The translations under genes and the position numbers were made by a program. The notes under the pieces are model-generated. The model was not told where the DNA came from. It saw only the letters and a program-made list of their open reading frames with translations, and ran no database searches. Positions 26,666-38,381 of a stretch of DNA of 64,000 bases are shown piece by piece (position 1 is the first letter of the stretch; each line of letters begins with the position of its first letter). The stretch is from NCBI RefSeq assembly GCF_037153975.1, contig NZ_JBBAYJ010000017.1, positions 27,096 to 91,095 of the forward strand, written 5' to 3'. The DNA is from Aquipuribacter sp. SD81. Lineage in GTDB: Bacteria > Actinomycetota > Actinomycetes > Actinomycetales > JBBAYJ01.

Positions 26666-27813
26666 TCCTCGGCAGGAACCGCAGGTCCGGCGGCGCGACC
26701 GCCGCGCCCTCCGACGACCGGTCCGGCTCGGCGGCGGGCGAGGTCCACGGCGACGTCGTCGCGCCCGAGGTGGACCTCGAGACCGAGCTGCTGCGGGTGG
26801 AGGACCTCACCGTCCGCTTCCCGACCGACGACGGCGTCGTCAAGGCCGTCCGCGGGGTCGACTACGCGCTGCGCCCGCGCGAGGTCCTCGGCATCGTGGG
26901 GGAGTCGGGCTCCGGCAAGTCGGTGTCGAGCATGGCCGTCATGGGGCTGCTGCCGAAGAGCGCGCAGATCGACGGGCGCATCCTCTACCGCGGCAAGGAC
27001 GTGCTGCGCATGCGCCCGGAGGAGCAGCGCGGGCTGCGCGGGCGCAAGATCGGCATGATCTTCCAGGACCCGATGACGGCGATGAACCCCGTCCTGACGG
27101 TCGGGTACCAGCTCGCCGAGGCCGTCCGGTCCCACGAGCACGTGTCGATGTCGACGGCGCTCACGCGCGCGCAGGAGATGCTCGACCTCGTCGGCATCCC
27201 GCAGGCGAAGTCGCGGCTGCGGTCGTACCCGCACGAGTTCTCCGGCGGCATGCGCCAGCGCGCCATGATCGCGATGGCCGTCATCAACCGGCCGGACGTG
27301 ATCTTCGCCGACGAGCCGACGACCGCGCTCGACGTGACGGTGCAGGCGCAGATCCTCGACACCCTCCTCGAGGTCAAGGACGCCGTCGACGCGGCCATCG
27401 TGTTCATCACCCACGACCTCGGCGTCATCGCCGGCATCGCCGACCGCGTCCTCGTGATGTACGCGGGGAAGCCGGTGGAGACGGCGGGCGTCGAGGAGGT
27501 CTTCGCCCGGCCCCGCATGCCGTACACCGCCGGCCTGCTCGGCTCCGTGCCGCGCACCGACATGATCGGCGAGCGGCTGCGCCCCATCGAGGGCACGCCG
27601 CCGTCGCTCATCCAGCTGCCCGAGGGCTGTCCGTTCCGGCCCCGCTGCCCGCTCGCGGTCGAGCAGTGCCGCACGAGCGAGCCGCCGCTGTACGAGACCG
27701 ACCGACGCGACCACCACGCCGCGTGCCACCGGTGGGAGGAGGTCGCGACCTACGAGGACGCGACCGCGATCTTCCGCTCGGACGCGGCCACCACAGGGAG
27801 CGCCCCCGCATGA
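26662..27813 (+). CDS. Oligopeptide ABC transporter ATPase DppD-like
   Basis: 383 residues. ATG 26662 overlaps the permease stop (ATGA). Walker [10 protein letters not shown]-loop [13 protein letters not shown], signature [12 protein letters not shown], Walker [14 protein letters not shown]-loop ITHDLGV. The C-terminal oligopeptide-transporter extension with the Cys pattern [14 protein letters not shown]...C...C(H) is present and binds a metal cluster in some DppD proteins. The N-terminus carries ~45 additional polar residues before the nucleotide-binding domain. Confidence 0.95.
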   Translation: MILGRNRRSGGATAAPSDDRSGSAAGEVHGDVVAPEVDLETELLRVEDLTVRFPTDDGVVKAVRGVDYALRPREVLGIVGESGSGKSVSSMAVMGLLPKSAQIDGRILYRGKDVLRMRPEEQRGLRGRKIGMIFQDPMTAMNPVLTVGYQLAEAVRSHEHVSMSTALTRAQEMLDLVGIPQAKSRLRSYPHEFSGGMRQRAMIAMAVINRPDVIFADEPTTALDVTVQAQILDTLLEVKDAVDAAIVFITHDLGVIAGIADRVLVMYAGKPVETAGVEEVFARPRMPYTAGLLGSVPRTDMIGERLRPIEGTPPSLIQLPEGCPFRPRCPLAVEQCRTSEPPLYETDRRDHHAACHRWEEVATYEDATAIFRSDAATTGSAPA

Positions 27814-28865
27814 GCACGACCACCAGCCCGGTGCCGAGCCCGTCGGGCACCGACCCCGCGACGGGCGGGCCGGGCACGAAGCTGCTCGAGGTCGACGACC
27901 TCGTCATGAACTTCCCCGTCCGCGGCGGCGGGCTGCTGCGACGGACGGTCGGGCACGTGCAGGCCGTCAGCGGCGTGTCCTTCGCGGTCGACGCGGGGGA
28001 GACCCTCGGCATCGTCGGTGAGTCCGGCTGCGGCAAGTCGACGACGGGTCGCGCGGTGCTGCAGCTGCACACGCCCACGTCGGGCTCGGTGCGCTTCGAG
28101 GGCCGCGAGCTCACGACGATGTCGACCCGGCAGCTGCGCCCCGTGCGCAAGGACCTGCAGATCGTCTTCCAGGACCCGTACGCCTCGCTCAACCCGAAGC
28201 TCCCGGTCAACGACATCGTCGGGGAGCCGCTGAAGATCCACGGCGAGTGGGGTCGGCAGTCCGGCCCCGAGCGCGTCGCGGAGCTGCTCCGGCTCGTGGG
28301 CCTGAGCCCCGAGCACGGCAACCGCTACCCGCACGAGTTCTCCGGCGGGCAGCGCCAGCGCATCGGCATCGCCCGCGCGCTCGCGCTCGAGCCGAAGATG
28401 CTCGTGCTCGACGAGCCCGTCTCGGCCCTCGACGTGTCCGTCCAGGCCGGCGTCATCAACCTCCTGGAGGAGCTCCAGGAGCGGATGAACCTCGGCTACC
28501 TGTTCATCGCGCACGACCTGTCGGTGGTCCGGCACATCTCCGACCGGGTCGCCGTCATGTACCTGGGCCGGATCGTCGAGGTCGCCGAGCGCGACCGGCT
28601 GTACGGCTACGGCAAGCACCCGTACACGCGTGCGCTGCTGTCGGCGGCGCCGGTGGCCGACCCGTCGCGGGAGCGCGGGCGCGAGCGCATCACGCTGACC
28701 GGCGACGTGCCGAGCCCGCTCAACCCGCCGAGCGGGTGCCGGTTCCGGACGCGCTGCTGGAAGGCGCAGGACGTCTGCGCCACGGAGACCCCGCCGCTCG
28801 CGGAGGTCGCACCGGGGCACCGGGTGGCGTGCCACTTCCCCGAGGACGGGCCGACCGGGTTCTGA
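27810..28865 (+). CDS. Oligopeptide ABC transporter ATPase DppF-like
   Basis: 351 residues. ATG 27810 overlaps the DppD stop (ATGA). Walker [11 protein letters not shown]-loop [14 protein letters not shown], signature [15 protein letters not shown], Walker [12 protein letters not shown], and the C-terminal [17 protein letters not shown]ys motif. It pairs with the DppD-like ATPase to power import. It is the last gene of the operon; no clear terminator hairpin follows. Confidence 0.95.
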   Translation: MSTTTSPVPSPSGTDPATGGPGTKLLEVDDLVMNFPVRGGGLLRRTVGHVQAVSGVSFAVDAGETLGIVGESGCGKSTTGRAVLQLHTPTSGSVRFEGRELTTMSTRQLRPVRKDLQIVFQDPYASLNPKLPVNDIVGEPLKIHGEWGRQSGPERVAELLRLVGLSPEHGNRYPHEFSGGQRQRIGIARALALEPKMLVLDEPVSALDVSVQAGVINLLEELQERMNLGYLFIAHDLSVVRHISDRVAVMYLGRIVEVAERDRLYGYGKHPYTRALLSAAPVADPSRERGRERITLTGDVPSPLNPPSGCRFRTRCWKAQDVCATETPPLAEVAPGHRVACHFPEDGPTGF

Positions 28866-29085
28866 GGGCCGGCTCGATCGCTCGGGGGTGCGTCGGGCGC
28901 GCCTCGTAGGCGGGCTCGGGCGTCCTGGCGCGGCGTATCCTCTCGGCGTCCGCGCGTGCCGAGCCGGTGAAGGGTCAGCTGGGCGCGTGACCGATGTCCG
29001 GCAGGCGGCGGCTGCTCGGCGGCTCGGCGGCGTCGACGCATGCCACCGGAGCCATGGGCGGGTGCAGTTGGTGTGCCCGAATACC

Positions 29086-29120
29086 TTGCGTTCGAACACG
29101 TGTTCGAATAGTGTGTCTGC
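29086..29120 (+). promoter_or_regulatory. SOS promoter of the HNH nuclease gene, leaderless
   Basis: -35 TTGCGT (29086-29091), a 17-nt spacer and -10 TAGTGT (29109-29114), followed after 6 nt by the ATG. The spacer is almost wholly occupied by a LexA-type palindrome. The transcript should start at or next to the A of ATG. Confidence 0.82.
29091..29108. promoter_or_regulatory. LexA (SOS) box
   Basis: TTCGAACACGTGTTCGAA is a perfect 18-bp palindrome containing TCGAAC-N4-GTTCGA, the actinobacterial LexA consensus. It sits between the -35 and -10 elements, where bound LexA would block RNA polymerase. Confidence 0.9.
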
Positions 29121-30524
29121 ATGGCGGCGTTGGTGGTGGAGGTCCCTCGCTGGGACCCGCTGCCGGTGCGCCTGGCGTCGGCGGGGGCCGCGTTGGACGG
29201 GCTGGTGGAGCAGATCGAGCACGTGCAGGCGGCTGGTGCGGGTGTGCCGCAGGTCGCCGCTCGGTTGCGTGAGGTGGACCGGTTGATCACGCGCTGGCAG
29301 GCGGTGCGCCTGGCGTTGGTGCGGGCCGCGGACACCGCCGACGTCGCGGGGTCCTCGGGTGCGTCGGGGACGTCGGCGTGGCTGGCGGGCCGCTCGAAGA
29401 CGAGCGGCGCCGCGGCGGCCGCGGACGTGGCGCTGGCTCGGGACCTGGCGGAGTTCCTGCCCATGACCCGGCAGGCGATGAGTGAGGGGGACGTGCCGCG
29501 GGAGTCCGCGGCGGTGATCGCGCGGACGATGCGGGACCTGCCGCCGGGGTTGTCCGCGGACCGCCGTGCGGCGGTGGAACAACGGCTGGTCGCCCGGGCG
29601 CGGGAGGTGTCCCCGGCCGAGCTGCGGCGCCTGGCGGCGCGGGCGGTCGAGGCGGCGCGGCTGTCGGCGCGGGAGGTCGCCGCGCACGAGGACCGTGTGC
29701 AGCGCTCGGAGGAGGAACGCGCGCGGGCGAGGGCGCGGTTGTCGTGGCGGGACAACACCGACGGCACCACCGATGTGTGGGCGACCCTGCCGAGTGCCTC
29801 CGCGGCGGTGCTGGTGAAGGCGGTGCAGCAGATGACCGCACCCCGCCGCGCGCGCACCAGCGCCACGCACTCGCCGCAGCACGCGGCCCCTAATCACGCG
29901 GCCCCGCAGCACGCGGCCCCGCAGCACGCGGCGCCGCAGCAGGGGGCGCCGCAGCAGGGGGCGCCGCAGGAGGGAGCGGGAAGGCCGGTGACCGCGCAGG
30001 AGAGGGCGAACCAGCGGGGCCTGGCGTTCGCGGACCTGCTGGAGCACCTGCCGACCGACCGGCTGCACGGCAAGGTCGCCGCCACCGTCGTGGTCACGAT
30101 GAGCCTCGCCCAGCTGCACGAGGCGACCGGGAACCTCGGCACCGCCCGCCTGGACACCGGCCACGCCGTCTCGGGCGGACAGGCCCGGCGCCTGGCGTGC
30201 GGGGCCGGGCTCGTACCGGCGGTCCTGGGTGGTGCCTCGCTGCCGCTGGACCTCGGCCGGGCCGGCCGGTTCTTCACCGAGGCCCACCGCACCGCCCTGG
30301 CCACCGTGTACGACACGTGCGCCGCCCGAGACTGCGACCGCCCCTACGCCTGGACCGAGCTGCACCACGAGGACCCCTGGTCCACCGGCGGCACCACCGA
30401 CCTGGCGAAGGCCGTGCCCCTGTGCGGGCACCACCACCGCAGGGTCCACGACCCCACCTACCAGCACTCGATCACCACCGACCGCACCGGACGCAAACAG
30501 GTCACCTACACCCGACGGACGTAG
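29121..30524 (+). CDS. DUF222/HNH endonuclease (13E12-repeat family type)
   Basis: 467 residues. The N-terminal two thirds are the helical DUF222 domain (from ~20 to 230, continuing after the repeat with RGLAFADLLEHL and VVVTMSLAQLHEATG). A PQHAA/PQQGA pentapeptide repeat (residues 252-286) interrupts the middle. The C-terminal HNH domain reads CDRPYAWTELHHEDPWSTGG and VPLCGHHHRRVHD, with His-His, Asn-equivalent and zinc-binding Cys/His residues. Proteins of this kind are the 13E12-repeat proteins of mycobacteria, several of which are LexA-controlled; the same seems true here because of the SOS box. The role is unknown; DNA cleavage linked to damage or mobility is inferred. It lies as a single gene between the Dpp operon and convergent VIT gene. 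Confidence 0.9.
   Translation: MAALVVEVPRWDPLPVRLASAGAALDGLVEQIEHVQAAGAGVPQVAARLREVDRLITRWQAVRLALVRAADTADVAGSSGASGTSAWLAGRSKTSGAAAAADVALARDLAEFLPMTRQAMSEGDVPRESAAVIARTMRDLPPGLSADRRAAVEQRLVARAREVSPAELRRLAARAVEAARLSAREVAAHEDRVQRSEEERARARARLSWRDNTDGTTDVWATLPSASAAVLVKAVQQMTAPRRARTSATHSPQHAAPNHAAPQHAAPQHAAPQQGAPQQGAPQEGAGRPVTAQERANQRGLAFADLLEHLPTDRLHGKVAATVVVTMSLAQLHEATGNLGTARLDTGHAVSGGQARRLACGAGLVPAVLGGASLPLDLGRAGRFFTEAHRTALATVYDTCAARDCDRPYAWTELHHEDPWSTGGTTDLAKAVPLCGHHHRRVHDPTYQHSITTDRTGRKQVTYTRRT
29874..29978 (+). repeat. 15-bp minisatellite in the HNH gene
   Basis: Seven in-frame 15-bp units (PQHAA, PNHAA, PQHAA, PQHAA, PQQGA, PQQGA, PQEGA). The copies are nearly identical within the PQHAA and PQQGA groups. 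Confidence 0.85.
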
Positions 30525-30608
30525 ACCGAGCGGGGTGCAGGGCCGGCGGAGCGCGCCGAGCGTGCGACGCCGAGTGGGCGACGAGGTGAGCGGGCCGCCG
30601 GGGGAGCA

Positions 30609-30680
30609 GTGCCGTGGCGTCGCGGTGCCGTGGCGTCGCGGTGCCGTGGCGTCACGGTGCCGTGGCGTCGCGGCGTCGCG
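30609..30680. repeat. 16-bp tandem repeat, 4.5 copies
   Basis: Unit GTGCCGTGGCGTCGCG at 30609-30624, 30625-30640, 30641-30656 (one change) and 30657-30672, followed by GCGTCGCG. It lies in the non-coding gap between the HNH nuclease and VIT genes. Confidence 0.9.
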
Positions 30681-30700
30681 CTGCTGGCGTGACGTGGGGG

Positions 30701-31540
30701 CTACAGCGCGCCGCCGACCTGGGAGCCGACGACGAAGGTGAGGAGCATGGCGAGCAGGCCGACGCCGACGTTGCGCAGGACGGGCCGCACCACGGGCGCG
30801 CCGCCGAGCCGGGCGCTCAGGAAGCCGGTGATGGTGAGCGCGACCACGACGGCGGCGACGGTGACCGGCACCCGCGCACCGGGGGAGGGCAGCACGATGG
30901 CGAGCAGCGGCAGCAGCGCACCGACGGCGAAGGACACGAGCGACGCGAGTGCGGCCTGCCACGGGCTGACGAGCGCCTCGGCGTCGATGCCGAGCTCGAT
31001 CTCGGCGTGCGCACGGAGGGCGTCGTGAGCCGTCAGCTCGACCGCGACCTGCTGGGCGGTCTCGTCGCTCAGGCCCTTGTCCCGGTAGAAGCCCGCGAGC
31101 TCGGCGAGCTCCTCGTCCGGTGTCTCGCGCAGCTCGCGGGCCTCCTTGGCCAGCAGCGCACGCTCGGTGTCGCGCTGCGTGCTCACCGACACGTACTCGC
31201 CGCCCGCCATCGACAGCGCGCCCGCGACGAGCGCGGCGACGCCCGCGACGAGCAGCGTGGGCCGGTCGGTCGTCGCCGCCGCGACCCCGACGACGAGCCC
31301 GGCGGTCGAGACGATGCCGTCGTTCGCGCCCAGCACACCGGCCCGCAGCCAGTTCAGCTTCGCGTTCACCTGGGCGAGGCTCGTCTCCTCCGCGTGCAGC
31401 GTCGCCGCGGCGCCGGCGGGGGTCGCGCCGACCGCCGACGTACCGCCGGCCGGGGCCGCGTCGGGCGGGGTCCCGCCTGCCGGGGTCGCGCCGGTCGGAC
31501 TCGCCGCCTCGGAGCTGCTCGCGGGCCGGTCGCCGCTCAT
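30701..31540 (-). CDS. VIT1/CCC1-family Fe2+/Mn2+ transporter
   Basis: 279 residues. After a ~55-residue Ala/Gly/Pro/Thr tail at the N-terminus comes LRAGVLGANDGIVSTAGLVVG (first helix, with the conserved N-D-G), then LSMAGGEYVSVSTQRDTE, a cytoplasmic acidic helical metal-binding region (ELAGFYRDKGLSDETAQQVA) and three C-terminal helices. Members move iron or manganese out of the cytosol in exchange for protons. ATG 31540 overlaps the stop of the upstream pterin dehydratase gene (ATGA), so the two are translated together. Confidence 0.93.
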   Translation of the reverse strand: MSGDRPASSSEAASPTGATPAGGTPPDAAPAGGTSAVGATPAGAAATLHAEETSLAQVNAKLNWLRAGVLGANDGIVSTAGLVVGVAAATTDRPTLLVAGVAALVAGALSMAGGEYVSVSTQRDTERALLAKEARELRETPDEELAELAGFYRDKGLSDETAQQVAVELTAHDALRAHAEIELGIDAEALVSPWQAALASLVSFAVGALLPLLAIVLPSPGARVPVTVAAVVVALTITGFLSARLGGAPVVRPVLRNVGVGLLAMLLTFVVGSQVGGAL

Positions 31541-32229
31541 GCGTCCTCCCGGCCGAAGCCGGTGCAGAGGCACACCTCGTTGCCGTCGGGGTCGGCGTAC
31601 ACCCACCAGGCCGGGGCGTGCGTGTCGTCGAGCAGCCGGCCGCCGGCCGCCTCCACGTCCGCGCGCCGCGTCGCGGCCTCGGCCAGCGTGCCGACGCTGA
31701 CGTCGACGTGGAGCCGGCCGCGCGTGCCCGCGGGGGCCGCCGGCGTGGGCGTCGACTGGAACCACACCGCCGGTCCCCGGCCCGCGGGGTCCACCAGCAC
31801 GTCCTCGCCCTCCGGCCCGGCGTACCCGAGCGCGGCGCGCCAGAACGGCGCGACGCGTGCCGGGTCCGCGGTGTCGACGCCCACCTCGACGAGCTGCGAC
31901 TGCGGCGGCAGGTGCGTCGCACCGCGTCGCGCGGCCACGTCCTCGATGCGGTGGGCGAGCTCGATGTCGAGCTGGGTGACCCCGCCCTCGCTGTGCGTCG
32001 ACAGCGCGAAACGCACCCGCTTCCACCGGATGTCCGCGTCGGGGTGGTGGTCGACGAGCTCGGCCTCGTCGAAGGCGTCCGCGACCAGCCCCACCGCGGC
32101 CGGCACGTCGGGCGCGTCGAAGCGGGCGTGCAGGGCGACGCCCACGTGCTCCCACGCCGGCAGGTCGGCGAGCTGGGTGGCGACGTCGGCGTGGGCGAGC
32201 AGCCGCGGACCGGGACCGTCTGGGCTCAT
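31537..32229 (-). CDS. Pterin-4a-carbinolamine dehydratase-like domain fused to a VOC domain
   Basis: 230 residues. Residues ~1-100 match the PCD/DCoH family: AELVDHHPDADIRWKRVRF with the catalytic His-His-Pro, and THSEGGVTQLDIELAHRI. Residues ~110-230 are a glyoxalase/bleomycin-resistance (VOC) domain: LVEVGVDTADPARVAPFW, GRLHVDVSV and DPDGNEVCLCTGFG. PCD enzymes recycle hydroxylated tetrahydropterin; no aromatic amino acid hydroxylase is nearby, so the true reaction is open. A slightly earlier ATG at 32238 is possible. The stop overlaps the VIT gene start by 4 bp. Confidence 0.85.
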   Translation of the reverse strand: MSPDGPGPRLLAHADVATQLADLPAWEHVGVALHARFDAPDVPAAVGLVADAFDEAELVDHHPDADIRWKRVRFALSTHSEGGVTQLDIELAHRIEDVAARRGATHLPPQSQLVEVGVDTADPARVAPFWRAALGYAGPEGEDVLVDPAGRGPAVWFQSTPTPAAPAGTRGRLHVDVSVGTLAEAATRRADVEAAGGRLLDDTHAPAWWVYADPDGNEVCLCTGFGREDA

Positions 32230-32371
32230 GACGGCCACGCTAGCCAGGTCGTCGGCGCGGAGCGTAGGTCACGGGCAGGTCACGGCCAACTTGACCTCAG
32301 GAGGATCTCGGGAATGGTGGGTAGGCCCCTTCCCCCCATTTCGCCTCCCCCCGGGCGAGCCTGGAGTCGTC

Positions 32372-34126
32372 ATGTCTGCCCCTCCCGCCGACCGTCCCCG
32401 TACGTCGGCGACCGGTCCCGCCACCCCCGAGCCCGTCGCGCCGCGGGTGTCGCGGGGCAAGTCCATCGAGCCACGGGTGTTCTGGCCCGCAACCGGCATC
32501 ATCGGCGTCTTCGCCCTGCTCGCGCTCGTCTTCCCCGGCACCACCGCGGAGGCGATGAGCAGCGTCCAGGGCGTCGTGCTCGACGGCTTCGGCTGGTACT
32601 ACGTGCTGCTCATCGCCGCCTTCGTCGCCTTCTCCGCCTTCGTCGCGTTCAGCCGCTACGGCGACCTGCGTCTCGGTCGCGACGACGAGGCGCCCGAGTT
32701 CGGCCTCCGCAGCTGGTTCGCCATGCTGTTCAGCGCCGGCATGGGCATCGGTCTCGTCTTCTGGGGTGTCGCCGAGCCGCTCAACCACTTCGCCGCACCG
32801 CGGCCCGGCTTCGACGGCACGCAGACCCAGGCCGCCGCGCAGGCGATCACGACGACCTACCTGCACTGGGGCGTGCACGCGTGGGCGATCTACGTGGTCG
32901 TCGGGCTCGCCATCGCCTACGCGGTGCACCGGAAGGGGCGCCCGATCTCGATCCGCTGGGCTCTGGAGCCGCTGGTCGGCGAGCGGGTCGCACGCGGCGT
33001 GTTCGGCGACGTCATCGACGTCATCGCCGTCGTGGGCACGCTGTTCGGCGTCGCCACCTCGCTCGGCTTCGGCGTCCTCCAGCTGTCCGCCGGGCTCGAC
33101 TTCCTCGGCGTCCCCGCCGACACGCCGCTGTGGCAGACGGTCCTCATCGCCGCCATCACCGGGCTCGCCGTGCTGTCCGTGGTGACCGGGGTCGCCAAGG
33201 GCATCCGCATCCTGTCGAACGTTAACATGGTGCTCGCGGCCGTCGTGCTGCTCTTCGTCCTGCTCGCCGGCCCGACGCTGTTCCTGCTCCGCGAGTTCGT
33301 CGCGAGCATCGGCCTGTACGCCGCCAACGTCCTGCGCCTCACCTTCGACACCTCCCCGCTGCAGGGTGCGGAGGGCCAGGCGTGGCAGGCCGCGTGGACG
33401 ACCTTCTACTGGGGCTGGTGGATGTCGTGGGCGCCCTTCGTCGGCGTCTTCATCGCGCGCATCTCGCGCGGGCGCACCATCCGCGAGTTCGTCGTCGGTG
33501 TCCTCGCGGTCCCGACGCTGCTCACGTTCCTGTGGTTCTCCGTCCTCGGCGGGACGGCGCTGTACCGCGAGCTCTTCGGTGACGGCGGCCTCGTCGGGGC
33601 CGACGGCGCGGTCGACACCAACACGTCGCTGTTCCTCATGCTCGACGGGCTTCCCCTCGGTGGGATCGTGAGCGTCATCGCGCTCGTGCTCATCGTCACG
33701 TTCTTCGTCACGTCGTCGGACTCCGGCTCGCTCGTCGTCGACATGCTCGCCTCGGGCGGCAACACGAACCCGCCGGCCTGGAGCCGGGTCATGTGGGCGG
33801 TCCTCGAGGGCGTCGTCGCGGCGGCGCTGCTCATCGTGGGTGCGGTCACGGGCGCGACGAGCGGTCTGAGCGCGCTGCAGACGACGGCCATCGTCATCGC
33901 GCTGCCGTTCTCCTTCGTCATGATCATGATGATGGTGGCGACGCTCAAGGCGCTGCGCGAGGAGTGGGCGGAGGTGGACCGGCACCGCCGGCGGCGGCGC
34001 ACCAAGCGCCTCGCGGCCGACGTCGCGGCCGAGCTCAGCGACGACGGCCCGTCGCCGGACGAGCACCCCGGCAGCGTGGCGCGGGGAGCGCGTACGCCGG
34101 CCGGCACCGGACCGCGCGAGGTCTGA
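32372..34126 (+). CDS. BCCT-family choline/betaine/carnitine transporter
   Basis: 584 residues from ATG 32372. Twelve membrane helices. The family signature is complete: FSAGMGIGLVFWGVAEPLNH (helix 3) and the Trp-rich TTFYWGWWMSWAPFVGVFIA followed by RISRGRTIREFVVG (helix 8 and loop), with SSDSGSLVVD at the sodium-site region. A basic/acidic C-terminal tail of about 60 residues could sense osmotic state as in BetP. It takes up a quaternary ammonium osmolyte with Na+ or H+. It is a single gene; the next gene starts within a strong inverted repeat. Confidence 0.95.
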   Translation: MSAPPADRPRTSATGPATPEPVAPRVSRGKSIEPRVFWPATGIIGVFALLALVFPGTTAEAMSSVQGVVLDGFGWYYVLLIAAFVAFSAFVAFSRYGDLRLGRDDEAPEFGLRSWFAMLFSAGMGIGLVFWGVAEPLNHFAAPRPGFDGTQTQAAAQAITTTYLHWGVHAWAIYVVVGLAIAYAVHRKGRPISIRWALEPLVGERVARGVFGDVIDVIAVVGTLFGVATSLGFGVLQLSAGLDFLGVPADTPLWQTVLIAAITGLAVLSVVTGVAKGIRILSNVNMVLAAVVLLFVLLAGPTLFLLREFVASIGLYAANVLRLTFDTSPLQGAEGQAWQAAWTTFYWGWWMSWAPFVGVFIARISRGRTIREFVVGVLAVPTLLTFLWFSVLGGTALYRELFGDGGLVGADGAVDTNTSLFLMLDGLPLGGIVSVIALVLIVTFFVTSSDSGSLVVDMLASGGNTNPPAWSRVMWAVLEGVVAAALLIVGAVTGATSGLSALQTTAIVIALPFSFVMIMMMVATLKALREEWAEVDRHRRRRRTKRLAADVAAELSDDGPSPDEHPGSVARGARTPAGTGPREV

Positions 34127-36633
<2,507 letters not shown>

Positions 36634-36650
36634 CCGCGGCGCGGTGCTCC

Positions 36651-36693
36651 GCCGCGGCGGGGGCGGTGCTGTCGACCGCCTCACCGCCGCGGC
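36651..36693. terminator. Hairpin terminator between typA and the SDR gene
   Basis: GCCGCGGCGG (36651-36660) pairs with 36684-36693 (10 bp) and, after an internal loop, GCGGT (36663-36667) with ACCGC (36675-36679). It serves two convergent genes. Confidence 0.7.
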
Positions 36694-36698
36694 GCGGG

Positions 36699-37397
36699 TC
36701 ACCAGCCGAGCGGCCCGTGGCGGTCGCGGTAGGTGCCGGTGGGCCCGTCGGCGCCGATCGTCGCCATGGCGACGATGACCTCGGCGCCCTCCTCGACGGT
36801 CTGCGGCCCGCTGTGGCCGTTGAACTCGGTGGCGGTCCAGCCGGGGTCGACGGCGTTGACACGCAGGTCCGGGAGGGCCGCCGCCCACTGGGCGGTGAGC
36901 ATGTTGAGGGCCGCCTTGGACGACGTGTACGCGGGCGCCTGGAAGGTGCTCTCGACCCGGCCGGGGTCCGAGGTCACCGTGTGCGAGCCCAGCCCGCTCG
37001 ACACGTTGACGACCACGCCGGCCGCCGAGCGACGCAGCAGCGGCAGGAACGCGCGGAGGACCCGGACCGGGCCGAGGACGTTGACCGCGTGCACCTCCTC
37101 GACGTCCTCGGCCGTGACGTCCGGCACGGGTGTGTGCGCCCCGGCGACGCCGGCGTTGTTGACGAGCACGTCGAGGGACCCGCCCGTCGCCGCGGCGACG
37201 TGCTCGGCCGCGGCGACGACGGAGGCCTCGTCCGTGACGTCGAGCCGGACGACACGCGCCCCGAGCTCGTCGGCGGCCTCTCGCCCGCGCTCTGGGTCGC
37301 GTGCCGCGACCCAGACGTCGTGGCCGCGTGCGACGAGCTGTCGGGCGGTCTCGCGGCCGAGGCCCCTGGTGGCTCCTGTGATGAGGACGGTGGACAT
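36699..37397 (-). CDS. Short-chain dehydrogenase/reductase
   Basis: 232 residues from ATG 37397. Classical SDR layout: cofactor motif TGATRGLG, NNAGVAG, a Ser in VVNVSSGLGS and the catalytic YTSSK (YxxxK), with Arg after the first strand (AARDPERG) that suggests NADPH. The substrate is unknown. The divergently transcribed XRE/MmyB-like regulator gene 106 bp away is a common partner for such SDRs and probably controls it. Confidence 0.92.
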   Translation of the reverse strand: MSTVLITGATRGLGRETARQLVARGHDVWVAARDPERGREAADELGARVVRLDVTDEASVVAAAEHVAAATGGSLDVLVNNAGVAGAHTPVPDVTAEDVEEVHAVNVLGPVRVLRAFLPLLRRSAAGVVVNVSSGLGSHTVTSDPGRVESTFQAPAYTSSKAALNMLTAQWAAALPDLRVNAVDPGWTATEFNGHSGPQTVEEGAEVIVAMATIGADGPTGTYRDRHGPLGW

Positions 37398-37503
37398 GGC
37401 GACCACGCTGGGCCTCGCCCGGACCCCGCACAACGGGTCGGTCGTGAGTACCACCGGCGGTCCCACCCTCGCGTCGCCGCGCGCCGGTGGCAGCATCTGC
37501 GGT

Positions 37504-38322
37504 GTGGACGACCTCGCCGCCTGCCTGCGCGCGTGGCGGCAGCAGGCCGACCCGGCGCTCGTCGGGGCCCCGCCCGGCGCGCCGCGCCGCACGCGGGGGC
37601 TGCGGCGCGAGGAGGTCGCCGCCCGGGCGGGGATCTCCGTCAACTACCTCGTGCGCCTGGAGCAGGGCCGGGCGCAGTCACCGTCGGCGTCCGTCGTCGC
37701 CGCGCTGTCGCGGGCGCTCGACCTCTCCGGTGAGGAGACCGAGCACCTGCACCGCCTCACCGGTCTCGCCGTGCCGACGGCGCGGCGGGCCAGCCGGGAG
37801 GTCACCCCGTCGCTGCAGCGGCTCGTCGACCGCTTCGCCGACACGCCGCTCATCGTCGTCGACGCCGCGTGGACGATCGTCGCGGGCAACCCGTTGGCCG
37901 CCGTCTTCCTCGGCACCGACCCGGTCGGGGAGAACGCGGCCTGCCGCCAGTTCCTCGGTCCACCGCTGGTCGAGCGGACGGCCGAGGCCGACGACGCCTT
38001 CGAGCGCGACCTCGTCGGCGAGCTGCACCGGCAGGCCGTCCGCCACCCCGACGACCAGGCCGTCCGTGACGTCGTCACCCGGCTGCGGGCGCTGTCCCCC
38101 CGCTTCGCGGCCCTGTGGGAGCAGCGGCCCGCCGCCGTGCACGCCTCCTCCCGGAAGACGTTCACGCACCCCCGCGTCGGCAGGGTCACGGTGGACTGCG
38201 ACGTGCTCGAGGCCCGCGGCACCGACCTCCGCGTCGTCGTCTGGACCGCCCGCCCCGGGACGCCGGACGCCGAGGCCATGACGCTCCTGCGCGGCCTCGT
38301 CCGTGCGCCCTCGCACGCCTGA
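37504..38322 (+). CDS. XRE-family regulator with MmyB-like ligand-binding domain
   Basis: 272 residues from GTG 37504. The helix-turn-helix covers residues ~25-75 with RRTRGLRREEVAARAGISVN and YLVRLEQGRAQSPS. The C-terminal ~180 residues are the PAS-like MmyB ligand-binding fold (PLIVVDAAWTIVAGNPLAA, a Trp-Asn-like core, then FTHPRVGRVTVDCDVL). In actinobacteria such regulators usually repress a divergent SDR gene and may bind a fatty acid-like ligand; the SDR at 36699-37397 fits. The intergenic region should hold the operator; no perfect palindrome stood out. Confidence 0.9.
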   Translation: MDDLAACLRAWRQQADPALVGAPPGAPRRTRGLRREEVAARAGISVNYLVRLEQGRAQSPSASVVAALSRALDLSGEETEHLHRLTGLAVPTARRASREVTPSLQRLVDRFADTPLIVVDAAWTIVAGNPLAAVFLGTDPVGENAACRQFLGPPLVERTAEADDAFERDLVGELHRQAVRHPDDQAVRDVVTRLRALSPRFAALWEQRPAAVHASSRKTFTHPRVGRVTVDCDVLEARGTDLRVVVWTARPGTPDAEAMTLLRGLVRAPSHA

Positions 38323-38381
38323 GCCGCGCGAGGCGGGTGCCGCGGTCGCCGCCCCTGCCGTGCGCGGCGGTCCCGGTCGGT

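Noticed and set aside
28866..29120. A small ORF running into the HNH promoter (from about 28888)
   Set aside because: It reads through the promoter and the nuclease start in another frame and has no conserved sequence.
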